In this document: positions 35,662-42,849 of the stretch, piece after piece | How positions within the stretch are numbered: position 1 is the stretch's first letter | How the letters are laid out: every line of letters begins with the position of its first letter | Assembly: GCA_021325635.1 (NCBI GenBank) | Contig: JAJPGV010000033.1 | Coordinates: forward strand, 62,001 to 126,000 | Direction of reading: 5' to 3' | Length of the DNA stretch: 64,000 nucleotides | DNA from: Chloroflexota bacterium | GTDB taxonomy: Bacteria; Chloroflexota; JAJPGV01 | Program-made: the position numbers and the translations under genes | The notes under the pieces: generated by a model | What the model saw: only the letters and a program-made list of their open reading frames with translations | Told to the model about the DNA's origin: nothing | Databases searched by the model: none

Positions 35662-36602
35662 GCCGCTTCCTCCTCGCGGGTCGTCAGCTTGAGGAAGATC
35701 TCCTCCAGGCTCATGCTGGCAGCCCGCAGCTCGAGCAGGCTCCAGCCTTTGCCCACGACTGTCGCCGCGAGCTCGGACCTCACGTCGCGTTTGCCGGTGC
35801 CCTCGATCTCGCAGCGCACGCGGCCGCCGTCCACGTCCTCGGCGCTGACGTGCGTCACGCCCGGAACGACCTTCAGCGCGTCGACCAGCTCTCGCCGCGG
35901 CGCCTTGGCTTCGAGCTGGACGCGATCGCGGCCCTGCAGACGCTTGGTGAGGTTCTCGGGAGTATCCTCGGCCGCGACCTGCCCGTTGCTGATGATCACC
36001 ACCCGCCCGCAGGTCATGCTGACCTCGGGCAGGATGTGCGTGGACAGGACGATGGTGTGCTGGCCGCCCAGGCCTTTGATGAGCTGTCGGGTCTCATTGA
36101 TCTGCTTGGGGTCGAGACCGACGGTTGGCTCGTCCAGGATGATGACGTCGGGATCGTGGATCAGCGCCTGGGCGATGCCCACCCGCTGCTTGTAGCCCTT
36201 CGAGAGCTTGCTTACGAGCTTGCCGCGCACGTCTTTGATCTGACAGGCGTCCAGAGCGTACTCGAGCCGCTCGCCGATGCGGCTCGAAGGCAGCCCCTTG
36301 AGCCGGGCGACGAACTTGAGGTACGCCTCGACCGTCATCTCGGGGTAGAGCGGCACCGTTTCGGGCAGATAGCCGATGCGCTTCCTGGCCTCCAGCGACT
36401 GGCTGAACACGTCGTAGCCGGCCACAGTCACGGTCCCCGAGGTCGCCGGCATGAAGCCGGTGATGATGCGCATGGTGGTCGTCTTTCCGGCCCCATTGGG
36501 ACCCAGAAAGCCGAGGATCTCGCCCTTCTCCACGGAGAAGCTGACGTCGCGCACCGCCAGCTTGTCGGCGTAGCTCTTGCTCAGGTTCTGCACTTCGATC
36601 AT
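35658..36602 (-). CDS. ABC transporter ATP-binding protein (GldA-like)
   Basis: This 314-residue ATPase drives the ABC-2 permease. It shows Walker A (GPNGAGKTT, about 35-43), Q-loop region IGYLPETVPLYPEMTVEAYL, signature LSKGYKQRVGIAQAL, Walker B VIILDEPTVGLDP and the switch His in STHILPE. A C-terminal accessory domain (about 215-314) is typical of this subclass. ATG 36602 is preceded by GGAGAG and heads the operon ATPase-permease-GldG-DUF4340. Confidence 0.94.
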   Translation of the reverse strand: MIEVQNLSKSYADKLAVRDVSFSVEKGEILGFLGPNGAGKTTTMRIITGFMPATSGTVTVAGYDVFSQSLEARKRIGYLPETVPLYPEMTVEAYLKFVARLKGLPSSRIGERLEYALDACQIKDVRGKLVSKLSKGYKQRVGIAQALIHDPDVIILDEPTVGLDPKQINETRQLIKGLGGQHTIVLSTHILPEVSMTCGRVVIISNGQVAAEDTPENLTKRLQGRDRVQLEAKAPRRELVDALKVVPGVTHVSAEDVDGGRVRCEIEGTGKRDVRSELAATVVGKGWSLLELRAASMSLEEIFLKLTTREEEAA

Positions 36603-36681
36603 GGCGCTACTCTCCGCCGGGCGACCGTCTGGACACGGCCAGCCCTACGACCCCCAAATTCTGAATTTCAAACAGTCCCGG

Positions 36682-37194
36682 TCAAGCGGGCGCGTCGAGA
36701 GATACGGTCTCGGATGGCGGTTTGGATGGCCGCCGCCGGGCCGCGGGCTTCGCTGCCGGCGGCTCGGCATTTTCGCTGAACGTAGGTCCATCGGCCGCGC
36801 CGGCTGCCGGCGCCGCCTTACCACTGGCTGAGACCGGCCGCGTCCGCCGCCGGCTCACCGCCGGCGTCTCTGTCCCGGCCGCTACCGCCGCCCGCTTGCG
36901 CGCCGGTTTCGGCTTGACCTTGAGGCTGGCCGGAGGAGCGATCGTGGCCTCAGCCGGCGCAACGCTTACGGCCGGAGGCGGGGCAACCGAAGCCGCCGGC
37001 GTTTCCGGAGCCGCGGGCTGGTTCACCAGCTGGTTTACGTCGAAGGTCTGCTGCAGGTCGGCGCTGGCCTTGCGCAGCTCCCGCACGGCCTTGCCCAGCA
37101 TCTGGGCGACTTCGGGAATCTTGCCCGGGCCCAGCACGATGAGCGCGATCACCAAGATGATGATCAGTTCGGGGCCGTGGCCGAAGCCAAACAT
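36682..37194 (-). CDS. Sec-independent (Tat) translocase TatA/TatB family protein
   Basis: Tat systems move folded proteins across the membrane. The start is taken at ATG 37194, giving MFGFGHGPELIIILVIALIVLGPGKIPEVAQMLGKAVRELRKAS: a short N-terminal membrane helix, the hinge GPGKIPE, and an amphipathic helix. The remaining about 120 residues are a Pro/Ala/Lys-rich tail, longer than in most TatA proteins and closer to TatB. The hinge has LGP where TatA usually has FGP. A TATAAT lies 7 nt before the ATG with no Shine-Dalgarno, so the message is probably leaderless. Confidence 0.88.
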   Translation of the reverse strand: MFGFGHGPELIIILVIALIVLGPGKIPEVAQMLGKAVRELRKASADLQQTFDVNQLVNQPAAPETPAASVAPPPAVSVAPAEATIAPPASLKVKPKPARKRAAVAAGTETPAVSRRRTRPVSASGKAAPAAGAADGPTFSENAEPPAAKPAARRRPSKPPSETVSLDAPA

Positions 37195-37201
37195 CGGCTG
37201 G

Positions 37202-37207
37202 ATTATA
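37202..37207 (-). promoter_or_regulatory. -10 box (TATAAT) of the tat gene, leaderless arrangement
   Basis: TATAAT on the minus strand ends 7 nt before the ATG at 37194, so transcription would start at or within a base or two of the start codon. No clear -35 box is seen. Confidence 0.65.
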
Positions 37208-37264
37208 GCCAGGGGCTGCCGCTCCACCGGAGGCTACCGGCTGCAGCTCGCACGCTCGCGGGGA

Positions 37265-37270
37265 TAGAAT
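37265..37270 (+). promoter_or_regulatory. -10 box (TAGAAT) before the monooxygenase-like gene
   Basis: TAGAAT ends 8 nt before TTG 37279 and 17 nt before ATG 37288. The gene is divergent from tat, so both -10 boxes face outward from a gap of about 85 nt. Confidence 0.5.
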
Positions 37271-37278
37271 GAAGCGTC

Positions 37279-37581
37279 TTGTACAGCATGGTCGTGGTGT
37301 TCCGGGTGAAGCCGGACAAGATCGACGACTTCTTGAGCGTCTCCCGCGCGGTGCGGCAGTACAACGCCAAACAGGGCTACAAGGTCCCGGTAACGTACCG
37401 CCCCTTGGATTCGCGCACTGGCAAGTTCATGGTCGAGGTCAAGTACGACAGCCGTACCGAGCTTCAGGAAGAGCAGCAGAAGCAGAGCTCCGATGAGATG
37501 TGGCAGCGGCTCATCGCCAAGGCCGAATCGACGTTCGTGCCTGGCAGCCAGCAGATAGATATCCTGCACCGCGAAGTCTGA
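37279..37581 (+). CDS. Small antibiotic-monooxygenase-like (dimeric alpha/beta barrel) protein
   Basis: The 100-residue product (97 if ATG 37288 is used) has the beta-alpha-beta pattern of ABM/NIPSNAP-type dimeric barrels: strand MVVVFRVKPDKIDDFLSVSRAV, strand KVPVTYRPLDSRTGKFMVEVKYDS, then an amphipathic helix and a final QIDILHREV strand. No catalytic residues are diagnostic in this fold, so substrate is unknown. The gene is monocistronic, divergent from tat and convergent with the HD-GYP gene. Confidence 0.6.
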   Translation: MYSMVVVFRVKPDKIDDFLSVSRAVRQYNAKQGYKVPVTYRPLDSRTGKFMVEVKYDSRTELQEEQQKQSSDEMWQRLIAKAESTFVPGSQQIDILHREV

Positions 37582-37598
37582 GGCCCGGCAGCCGGGCT

Positions 37599-39671
37599 TC
37601 AGGAGCTGCTTCCGCGCTCCGTTAGGCGGTAGATCTCGCGCTCGATGAACACCTCCAGCAGGGTGCTGTCGATGTGGCCATCGTTCGCCTCCCAGCTCAG
37701 GATCTGCAGGGCTTTGTCGAGCGGCACCGCTTTTTTGTAGGGCCGGTCCCAGGCCGTCAGGGCGTCGAAGATATCCGCCACCGTCATCATCTTGGATTGC
37801 AGCGGGATCTGCTCGGCTGTCAGGCCGTTGGGGTAGCCGCTGCCATCGAGCTTCTCGTGGTGCGCCCAGGCGATCTCGGGCACGCGTCGCAGGTCGTGCG
37901 TCCAGGGGATCTTGGTGAGGAACTTGTAGGTGTGGGTGACGTGCGATTCGATCTCCAGTCGCTCGTTGTCGTCCAGGCTGCCCTTGGCGATGGACAGCTT
38001 GCGCAGCTCGCCGGGCTCGATCAGGACTTCGTCGCCGTCGAAGCTGGGGTAGGTCAACGAGGCCAGATTCCGCAGCTGATCGAGGCTGCCGCTGTCGACC
38101 ACGCTCGGCTCGTTCACCTTCCTCACCAGGTGGAACGACGCTTCGAGCTGCGCTAGCTCGCGCACGAACTCGGCGTCGAGCTGCGCCAATGCCTCGGCGC
38201 TGTCTTGCGGTCCGTGGCGCAGCAGGTGCTCGAGCTTGCGCCGCAGGAACCTGCTCTCGAGCGCGGCCCGGGCAACGCCGAAGCGGCCGCGGATGCCCTG
38301 CACCTGCCAGTCGTACAGCTTCTTCGCCTTGACCAATACGTGCTCGCGCACGCCAACCTTGCCGAAGTCGTGCAGCACCGAGGCGTAGCGGATCTCGCGC
38401 AGATCCTCCGGCCCGAAATGCGCCTCAGCCAGGTCGCCGCGGCCGATCTCGTTGATCGCCTCCGCCAGTCCCACGGTGAGGGTGGCTACCCGGCCGGAGT
38501 GCCCGGACGTCGTGGGGTCGCGCGATTCGATCGCCTGCACCGCGGCCGTGACGAAGCCCTCGAACAGCGTGCGGATGTTCTCGATCAGGCGGTTGTTGTC
38601 CAGGGCCACGGCCGCCTGGCTGGCGAAGGACAGGGTGAGGTCGCGGTCCTCGTGCGAGAAGGCGATGACCTCGGTGTCGACGTTATCCGCCGTGAGCGTC
38701 ACGTCTTCCCGATATTTGCGGTTGATGAGCTGGATGACGCCGATGATCTGGCCGTCGGAGTTGATCATGGGAACCGCCAGCATGGACTTGCTGCGGTAGC
38801 CGGTCTGCTCGTCGAAGGCCCGGTTGAAGATATACGGGACGTCGGGCGGCAGCTGATAGATGTCGTCGTGCTGCACCACGTTGCCGGTGGTGGCGACGTG
38901 GCCCGCCACGCCGGCGCTCAGAGGCATACGGAAGGCCTTGAAATCGCTCGGGTTGGAGAAGTTCTGGGACTGGTTGAAGGACAGGACCTTGACGTGCGTC
39001 AGCACCGGCTTGCCTTCGCTGTCGCGCAATGGCTCACCCTCGCTGTCGAGCGCCACCTGCTCCTCATCCACGATCAGGTAGAGGCTCCCAGCGTCCGCCG
39101 AGGTGATGCCGCGAGCCTTGGTCAGGATGAGGTTCTGGAGCGCGTCGATGTCGTGCACGGCCGACAGGGCCACGCCCACGTGGTGCAGATCAGCGATCTG
39201 GGAAGCGCGGCGATCGAGGTCCATCTGCGCCCGGCGATCTCGCTCGTGCAGCAGGATCTGCCGCAGCGAGGTGCGCAGCGCATAGCGCAGCGCACGGATT
39301 GTCACCGGAGCGTCGAGACAGGTGAACACCCCGCCGGCGTCTCGCTCCAGCTGGTCGCACAGGGCGGTCTGGCCGGTTGCGTTCACCAGGACGATGGCGG
39401 AAGCATCGCCGTGCAGGTCGAGGATTGCCTGGGCCGTTCGGGTATCGGTCAACGAGGCGTCGCCGACGATGAAGATGTGCCTCGCTTTGACGTCGACCAG
39501 CGCGGGTCGTTCGAACGGAAGCGCGTGGAGGCGCAGCTCGGCCAACAGCTGTTGAAAGCGCGATAGGTCCAGGTCCGGCGTGTAGTACACCAGGGCCGTC
39601 AGCTCGCTCGATTGTGCGGACAAGGCACCGCCGGTCTGTGTCGGCGTGCCCTCGCGCAGCAGGACCTCCAT
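37599..39671 (-). CDS. GAF-domain HD-GYP protein, probable c-di-GMP phosphodiesterase
   Basis: The 690-residue protein starts at ATG 39671. Residues 1-135 resemble a degenerate receiver-like domain. A GAF sensor domain spans about 150-345 (GSLYLIVDEE, SMLAVPMINSDGQIIGVIQLINRKY). The HD-GYP catalytic domain has the metal dyad His434-Asp435 in VLHDFGKVG, then HHEKLDGSGYPNGLTAEQI (GYP at 612-614) and ADIFDALTAWDRPYKKA. HD and GYP are about 178 residues apart, roughly 110 more than in compact HD-GYP domains. It probably hydrolyses c-di-GMP, linking an unknown GAF signal to motility or surface state. A TACACT box lies 10 nt before the start. Confidence 0.9.
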   Translation of the reverse strand: MEVLLREGTPTQTGGALSAQSSELTALVYYTPDLDLSRFQQLLAELRLHALPFERPALVDVKARHIFIVGDASLTDTRTAQAILDLHGDASAIVLVNATGQTALCDQLERDAGGVFTCLDAPVTIRALRYALRTSLRQILLHERDRRAQMDLDRRASQIADLHHVGVALSAVHDIDALQNLILTKARGITSADAGSLYLIVDEEQVALDSEGEPLRDSEGKPVLTHVKVLSFNQSQNFSNPSDFKAFRMPLSAGVAGHVATTGNVVQHDDIYQLPPDVPYIFNRAFDEQTGYRSKSMLAVPMINSDGQIIGVIQLINRKYREDVTLTADNVDTEVIAFSHEDRDLTLSFASQAAVALDNNRLIENIRTLFEGFVTAAVQAIESRDPTTSGHSGRVATLTVGLAEAINEIGRGDLAEAHFGPEDLREIRYASVLHDFGKVGVREHVLVKAKKLYDWQVQGIRGRFGVARAALESRFLRRKLEHLLRHGPQDSAEALAQLDAEFVRELAQLEASFHLVRKVNEPSVVDSGSLDQLRNLASLTYPSFDGDEVLIEPGELRKLSIAKGSLDDNERLEIESHVTHTYKFLTKIPWTHDLRRVPEIAWAHHEKLDGSGYPNGLTAEQIPLQSKMMTVADIFDALTAWDRPYKKAVPLDKALQILSWEANDGHIDSTLLEVFIEREIYRLTERGSSS

Positions 39672-39681
39672 GCTTTTGCCG

Positions 39682-39687
39682 AGTGTA
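39682..39687 (-). promoter_or_regulatory. -10 box (TACACT) of the HD-GYP gene
   Basis: TACACT on the minus strand ends 10 nt before ATG 39671. The predicted 5' leader is only a few bases and contains no Shine-Dalgarno. Confidence 0.5.
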
Positions 39688-39726
39688 GCGGAGGGTCGAA
39701 AGCGAATAGCCAGTGTGGGGAGTTTG

Positions 39727-41031
39727 CTAGCTCCCGGATGCCATTCCCTGGCCGCTGCTTCGCCCAAGGGGGCACAGAGCGCAGATCTTCTCGCGGCACC
39801 AGCCGTTCCACACGCGCAGCAGCGCCTGCTCCCCCGCGGCCCCGTGGAGCAGCGTAACGGCGGGGCCAAGGATTTCCCGGCGCATGTACGTCGTTGCCTG
39901 ATTGGCGCCCTGCGCGGGGAAGCTGAGGAAGGCATCCCGCGCTTTCTCGAACAGGCCAAACTGGCAGGTGGCCTGACCGTAGGCCGCGGCGAAGGGCAGC
40001 AGGACGTTGATCGCCATGGCGTCGGCTCGCTGCGGACCAACCGCGTGCAGGGCCGCTCTCCATTCGTCCCGCAGCGCCGCGGCGGCGGCAGCTCCCTGGC
40101 CGGCGCTGTCTGCGAGCGGGCTCAGCAGCTCGTCCAGCAGCCCGGCGGGCAGCAGGCGCGCCAGGCTGGCGGAGAACTGCCGGATGCGGGCTGCCGGGAG
40201 GTTGTCGGGACGAACGCCGGCGGTCTGCCAGCCCTGCGGGGCCTGCGAGGGAGGCATCAACCCTGCCCGATCGAGGGCCGAGCCTTGCGTGGAGTGCGGG
40301 GTTGTCAGACCGGCGGCCTCGCGCAGCAGCGCCTCGATGCCGGCAGCGGCCGAAGGCGAGCTGGCCGCCGATTGGAGGGCAGCCAGCGGCACCGACCGCG
40401 CCAGCTGCCGGAAGGGCGGGCAGTTGCGGCTGTAACCGAGAGCTTCGAGCAGCCCGGCATACAGCGCTTGCTCGGGAGCTGCTACTGCCAGCTCGCCTTC
40501 GAAGTGGGCCTGCTTGGCCTCGAAGCGATCGAGCGCCATGCGCCGCAAGGTAGCGGCCAGCGCCTGGGGCCGGGCATGAGCGAGCGCCCGTTTGCAGGGC
40601 GCCAGCACATATGACAGCTGGCTGGCGCACGGGCCTTCGACCGGCGACCGAGGAGCGTGAGGCTCGGCAAGGTGAGGCCTGAGGGCCACAGTCAGCACCG
40701 GCTGGCCGCGCGAATTGCGGGTGCCCCCGCCGGCATCGAGGACGGCGTGCAGAACAACCTCGTCATAGGTGGGGTCGGCGTGGTGCCCGTGCTCGTACCA
40801 CCCTCGCTCGTGCAGATGCAGCTCCACGTCGCCTCGCAGCAGGCTGCCGTTGGCCAATGCCAGGATGGCTTGCCGGAAGTCCGGTCCCGGACCACCTGGC
40901 TGGCGCCCCGGATACACCACCTGCACCGTGCGCCCATCGGTGCAGCGCAGCCGCCGGCCCTTGAAGCCCTGGCGCTGCCACAGCTCCGCCAGCCACGCCT
41001 CCCCCCGCTGGACGTCAGCAGGCGGCCGCAT
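39727..41031 (-). CDS. DUF2851 family protein
   Basis: From ATG 41031 the protein has about 434 residues. The N-terminal third shows the DUF2851 pattern: GRTVQVVYPGRQPGGPGPDFRQAIL, GDVELHLHERGWYEHGHHADPTYDEVVLHAV, with Asp, Glu and His residues spaced as in the PD-(D/E)XK-like part of the family. The C-terminal third ends with YMRREILGPAVTLLHG and a Cys-containing segment CREKICALCPLG. DUF2851 has no assigned function. The upstream ORF extension to 41187 runs through the heptamer repeat and is not considered coding. Confidence 0.8.
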   Translation of the reverse strand: MRPPADVQRGEAWLAELWQRQGFKGRRLRCTDGRTVQVVYPGRQPGGPGPDFRQAILALANGSLLRGDVELHLHERGWYEHGHHADPTYDEVVLHAVLDAGGGTRNSRGQPVLTVALRPHLAEPHAPRSPVEGPCASQLSYVLAPCKRALAHARPQALAATLRRMALDRFEAKQAHFEGELAVAAPEQALYAGLLEALGYSRNCPPFRQLARSVPLAALQSAASSPSAAAGIEALLREAAGLTTPHSTQGSALDRAGLMPPSQAPQGWQTAGVRPDNLPAARIRQFSASLARLLPAGLLDELLSPLADSAGQGAAAAAALRDEWRAALHAVGPQRADAMAINVLLPFAAAYGQATCQFGLFEKARDAFLSFPAQGANQATTYMRREILGPAVTLLHGAAGEQALLRVWNGWCREKICALCPLGRSSGQGMASGS

Positions 41032-41037
41032 CTTCAC

Positions 41038-41043
41038 AGAGTA
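41038..41043 (-). promoter_or_regulatory. -10 box (TACTCT) of the DUF2851 gene
   Basis: TACTCT on the minus strand ends 6 nt before ATG 41031. It lies just inside the left edge of the heptamer-repeat element, which therefore may supply or displace upstream promoter sequence. Confidence 0.4.
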
Positions 41044-41056
41044 GCACAGGCGTTCT

Positions 41057-41321
41057 AGCGGCCCCTCGGGCCGCTGGAACGAGTGAAGAGTGAAGAGTGA
41101 AGAGTGGGGTGCGATGCAATCGCGCCCTCTGTCCTGGACCCTCGACCCCGAACCCTTGATCCCGAACCCTCGACCCTCGACCCTCAACCCTCGACCCTCA
41201 ACCCTCGACCCTCGACCCTCGACCCTCGACCCTCAACCCTCTGTCCTGAACCCTCGACCCCGTCACTCTTCACTCTTCACTCTTCACTCTTCACTCCTTC
41301 CAGCGGCCCGAGGGCCGCTGG
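41057..41321. repeat. Composite 7-nt tandem-repeat element with opposed arms and terminal hairpins
   Basis: In order: a hairpin AGCGGCC/GGCCGCT at 41057-41075; a left arm of GAGTGAA units (three plus a partial) at 41081-41106; a unique stretch to about 41135; about 18 units of CCCTCGA/CCCTCAA type at about 41136-41261; a right arm of CACTCTT units (four plus a partial) at 41264-41296, complementary to the left arm; and a perfect 9-bp hairpin CCAGCGGCC/GGCCGCTGG at 41300-41321. All arrays have a 7-nt period. The element fills the 320-nt gap between DUF2851 and the LysM gene. It resembles in style the heptameric STRR repeats of cyanobacteria. No transposase is present. Confidence 0.9.
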
Positions 41322-41335
41322 AAGGCCATTCCTGC

Positions 41336-41341
41336 TACTAT
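41336..41341 (+). promoter_or_regulatory. -10 box (TACTAT) of the LysM gene
   Basis: TACTAT ends 10 nt before ATG 41352. It begins 15 nt after the right terminal hairpin of the heptamer element, so the -35 region would fall in that hairpin. Confidence 0.5.
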
Positions 41342-41351
41342 TCGCGCTCGA

Positions 41352-41933
41352 ATGGACGAACGCCCCGAGGGGGTTTACGCGCACGTCGATCAGCCGGCTT
41401 TCGAGCAGATGCAGATCGACCAGAGCATCTCGCGGGTGGCCATCTTCTTCGTCTGCTTCCTGACGCTGGGCGTCTTCTACTTCACCCTGGTCAACTTTCC
41501 CCTGGCCAAGCTGCTGCCTATCCAGCAGATGCAGCAGGTGGGCCAGGTGGTCAGCGCGTTGAACCCCACTTCGTCGCGATCGCCGGTGGCCACCAGCAAG
41601 CCGTCCGGGGCGCTGGGCGGGTCGCAGGCGTCGACTGCCGCGTCACCCGCCGGCTCTCCCGCGGCAAGCGTGGCGTCCGCGGCGGCGGCCGGCTCCTCTT
41701 CGGCCGCCACGTCCGCCCCAGTTTCGGTGGCCCCATTGGCCTCTGCATCCGCGCTTGCCTCGGCGGGCGCCAGTGCCGGCGCTACTGGCGGCAGCTACCA
41801 GGTGCAGGCCGGCGATACGCTGTCAAGCATCGCCCGCCGTTTCAACACCACCGTGCAGGCCTTGGCGGACGCGAACAAGATCCCTGCCAGCGGCTCGCTG
41901 CAGGTTGGGCAGCGCCTGGTTATTCCCCGCTGA
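41352..41933 (+). CDS. Membrane-anchored LysM-domain protein
   Basis: The 193-residue protein has one membrane segment (about 28-50, VAIFFVCFLTLGVFYFTLVNF), an Ala/Ser-rich linker (about 70-145) and a C-terminal LysM domain (YQVQAGDTLSSIARRFNTTVQALADANKI...LQVGQRLVIP) that binds N-acetylglucosamine-containing glycans such as peptidoglycan. It likely spans from membrane to wall. ATG 41352 has a -10 box 10 nt upstream and no Shine-Dalgarno. Its end overlaps the convergent IMPase-family gene by 14 bases. Confidence 0.88.
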   Translation: MDERPEGVYAHVDQPAFEQMQIDQSISRVAIFFVCFLTLGVFYFTLVNFPLAKLLPIQQMQQVGQVVSALNPTSSRSPVATSKPSGALGGSQASTAASPAGSPAASVASAAAAGSSSAATSAPVSVAPLASASALASAGASAGATGGSYQVQAGDTLSSIARRFNTTVQALADANKIPASGSLQVGQRLVIPR

Positions 41934-42756
41934 CGGGGCGCGGCTGGTAACGCACACCTGACCTGTTCTCGCCCGGTCGCTTGCCGGGCGGCCTAGGCTC
42001 GCCGGAGACCAGCGCCAGGAGCTGTGCGTGGATCTTGGTAGTGGACCCGCACACCAGCTGGCGTGAGTCCCAGCGCCATGGCCGGCCGGCAAAGTCGGAG
42101 ATCGTCGCTCCCGCTTCTTCGGCAATGAGGGCCCCGGCGTTGCTGTCCCAGGGCTCGATATCGTCGACCAGGTGTCCCGCCAGGTGGCCCGAGGCGAGAT
42201 AGCCGAACGTCAGGCTGGACGCCAGCACCCGCGCCTGCCACAGCCGCCTGGTCATCACCTGTTCCATCGCCCGGATGATGGTGCCCACCTGGCCGCTGGC
42301 CGGTCGGTGGCCGAAGTCGAAGTTGATGATGCCCCCGCGGTCGGTGACGGCGATTGGCTCGCCGTTCAGGCTGGCGCCCTGGCCGCGCTCCGCCACGTAC
42401 ACGTCGCCGCTGGTCCCGTCGAGCAGCACGCCGAGCACCACCTGGTCGTCCTGGACGAGGGCCACGTTGACGTTGAACAGCGGCAGTCCGGCGGCGAAGT
42501 TCCCTGTCCCGCAGATCGGATCGATCACCCAGAAGCTCTGCCGGCTGCCACTGACCCCGGACTCCTCCGCCAGGAACCCGTACTCGGGGAAGCGGCGTCT
42601 GAGGCTCTCGATGACCACCGCTTCCACCGCCAGGTCGGTGCCGGTGACGAAGTCCAGCCGCGCTTTGGGTTGGGAGTCCGAGGCCCCTGGCCGGGCCTTC
42701 AGCACAGGCAGCGCTGCGCTCACCGCCTGAATAGCGGCCTCGGTTTCTGGTCGCAT
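41920..42756 (-). CDS. Inositol monophosphatase-family protein with altered metal-binding motif
   Basis: The 278-residue product has the IMPase/FBPase/CysQ fold signatures: DFVTGTDLAVE, AEESG (Glu64-Glu65), WVIDPICGTGNFAAGLP and, near the C-terminus, EPWDSNAGALIAEEAGA. Normal family members read DPLDGTxNF, where both aspartates bind Mg2+. Here the second is Cys82 (codon TGC), while Asp79 is kept. Activity may therefore be reduced, changed or lost. ATG 42756 is chosen over TTG 42762. The substrate cannot be set from sequence. Confidence 0.85.
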   Translation of the reverse strand: MRPETEAAIQAVSAALPVLKARPGASDSQPKARLDFVTGTDLAVEAVVIESLRRRFPEYGFLAEESGVSGSRQSFWVIDPICGTGNFAAGLPLFNVNVALVQDDQVVLGVLLDGTSGDVYVAERGQGASLNGEPIAVTDRGGIINFDFGHRPASGQVGTIIRAMEQVMTRRLWQARVLASSLTFGYLASGHLAGHLVDDIEPWDSNAGALIAEEAGATISDFAGRPWRWDSRQLVCGSTTKIHAQLLALVSGEPRPPGKRPGENRSGVRYQPRPVSGE

Positions 42757-42849
42757 GAGCAAGGAGGACGAGCTACAGGTGAAGGGTCCGCAAGATGCGC
42801 CGCGCGTTCGGTCGCGCCCAGCGCCGGCAGGCTGTCAAGAGAGCGTCCA

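Noticed and set aside
38205-39566. 453-residue plus-strand frame opposite the HD-GYP gene
   Set aside because: The minus-strand frame encodes clear GAF and HD-GYP motifs; the plus-strand product has no features of a real protein.
39727-41187. Longer DUF2851 protein starting at 41187
   Set aside because: The extra 52 residues are encoded by the repeat element (sequence such as GSRVQDRG and SSLFTLHS). The family-like sequence starts at ATG 41031, which has its own -10 box.
41136-41261. CRISPR-like or telomere-like array
   Set aside because: The units are 7 nt with no spacers, and there are no cas genes. The CCCTCRA units are only superficially telomere-like and the sequence is internal to the chromosome fragment.
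41090-41950. Open frames through the CCCTCGA array that would encode a heptapeptide-like repeat (NPRPSTL type)
   Set aside because: A 7-nt repeat without stops is open in several frames automatically. There is no ribosome site, the frames run out of phase with the real LysM gene, and composition follows the repeat, not codon use.
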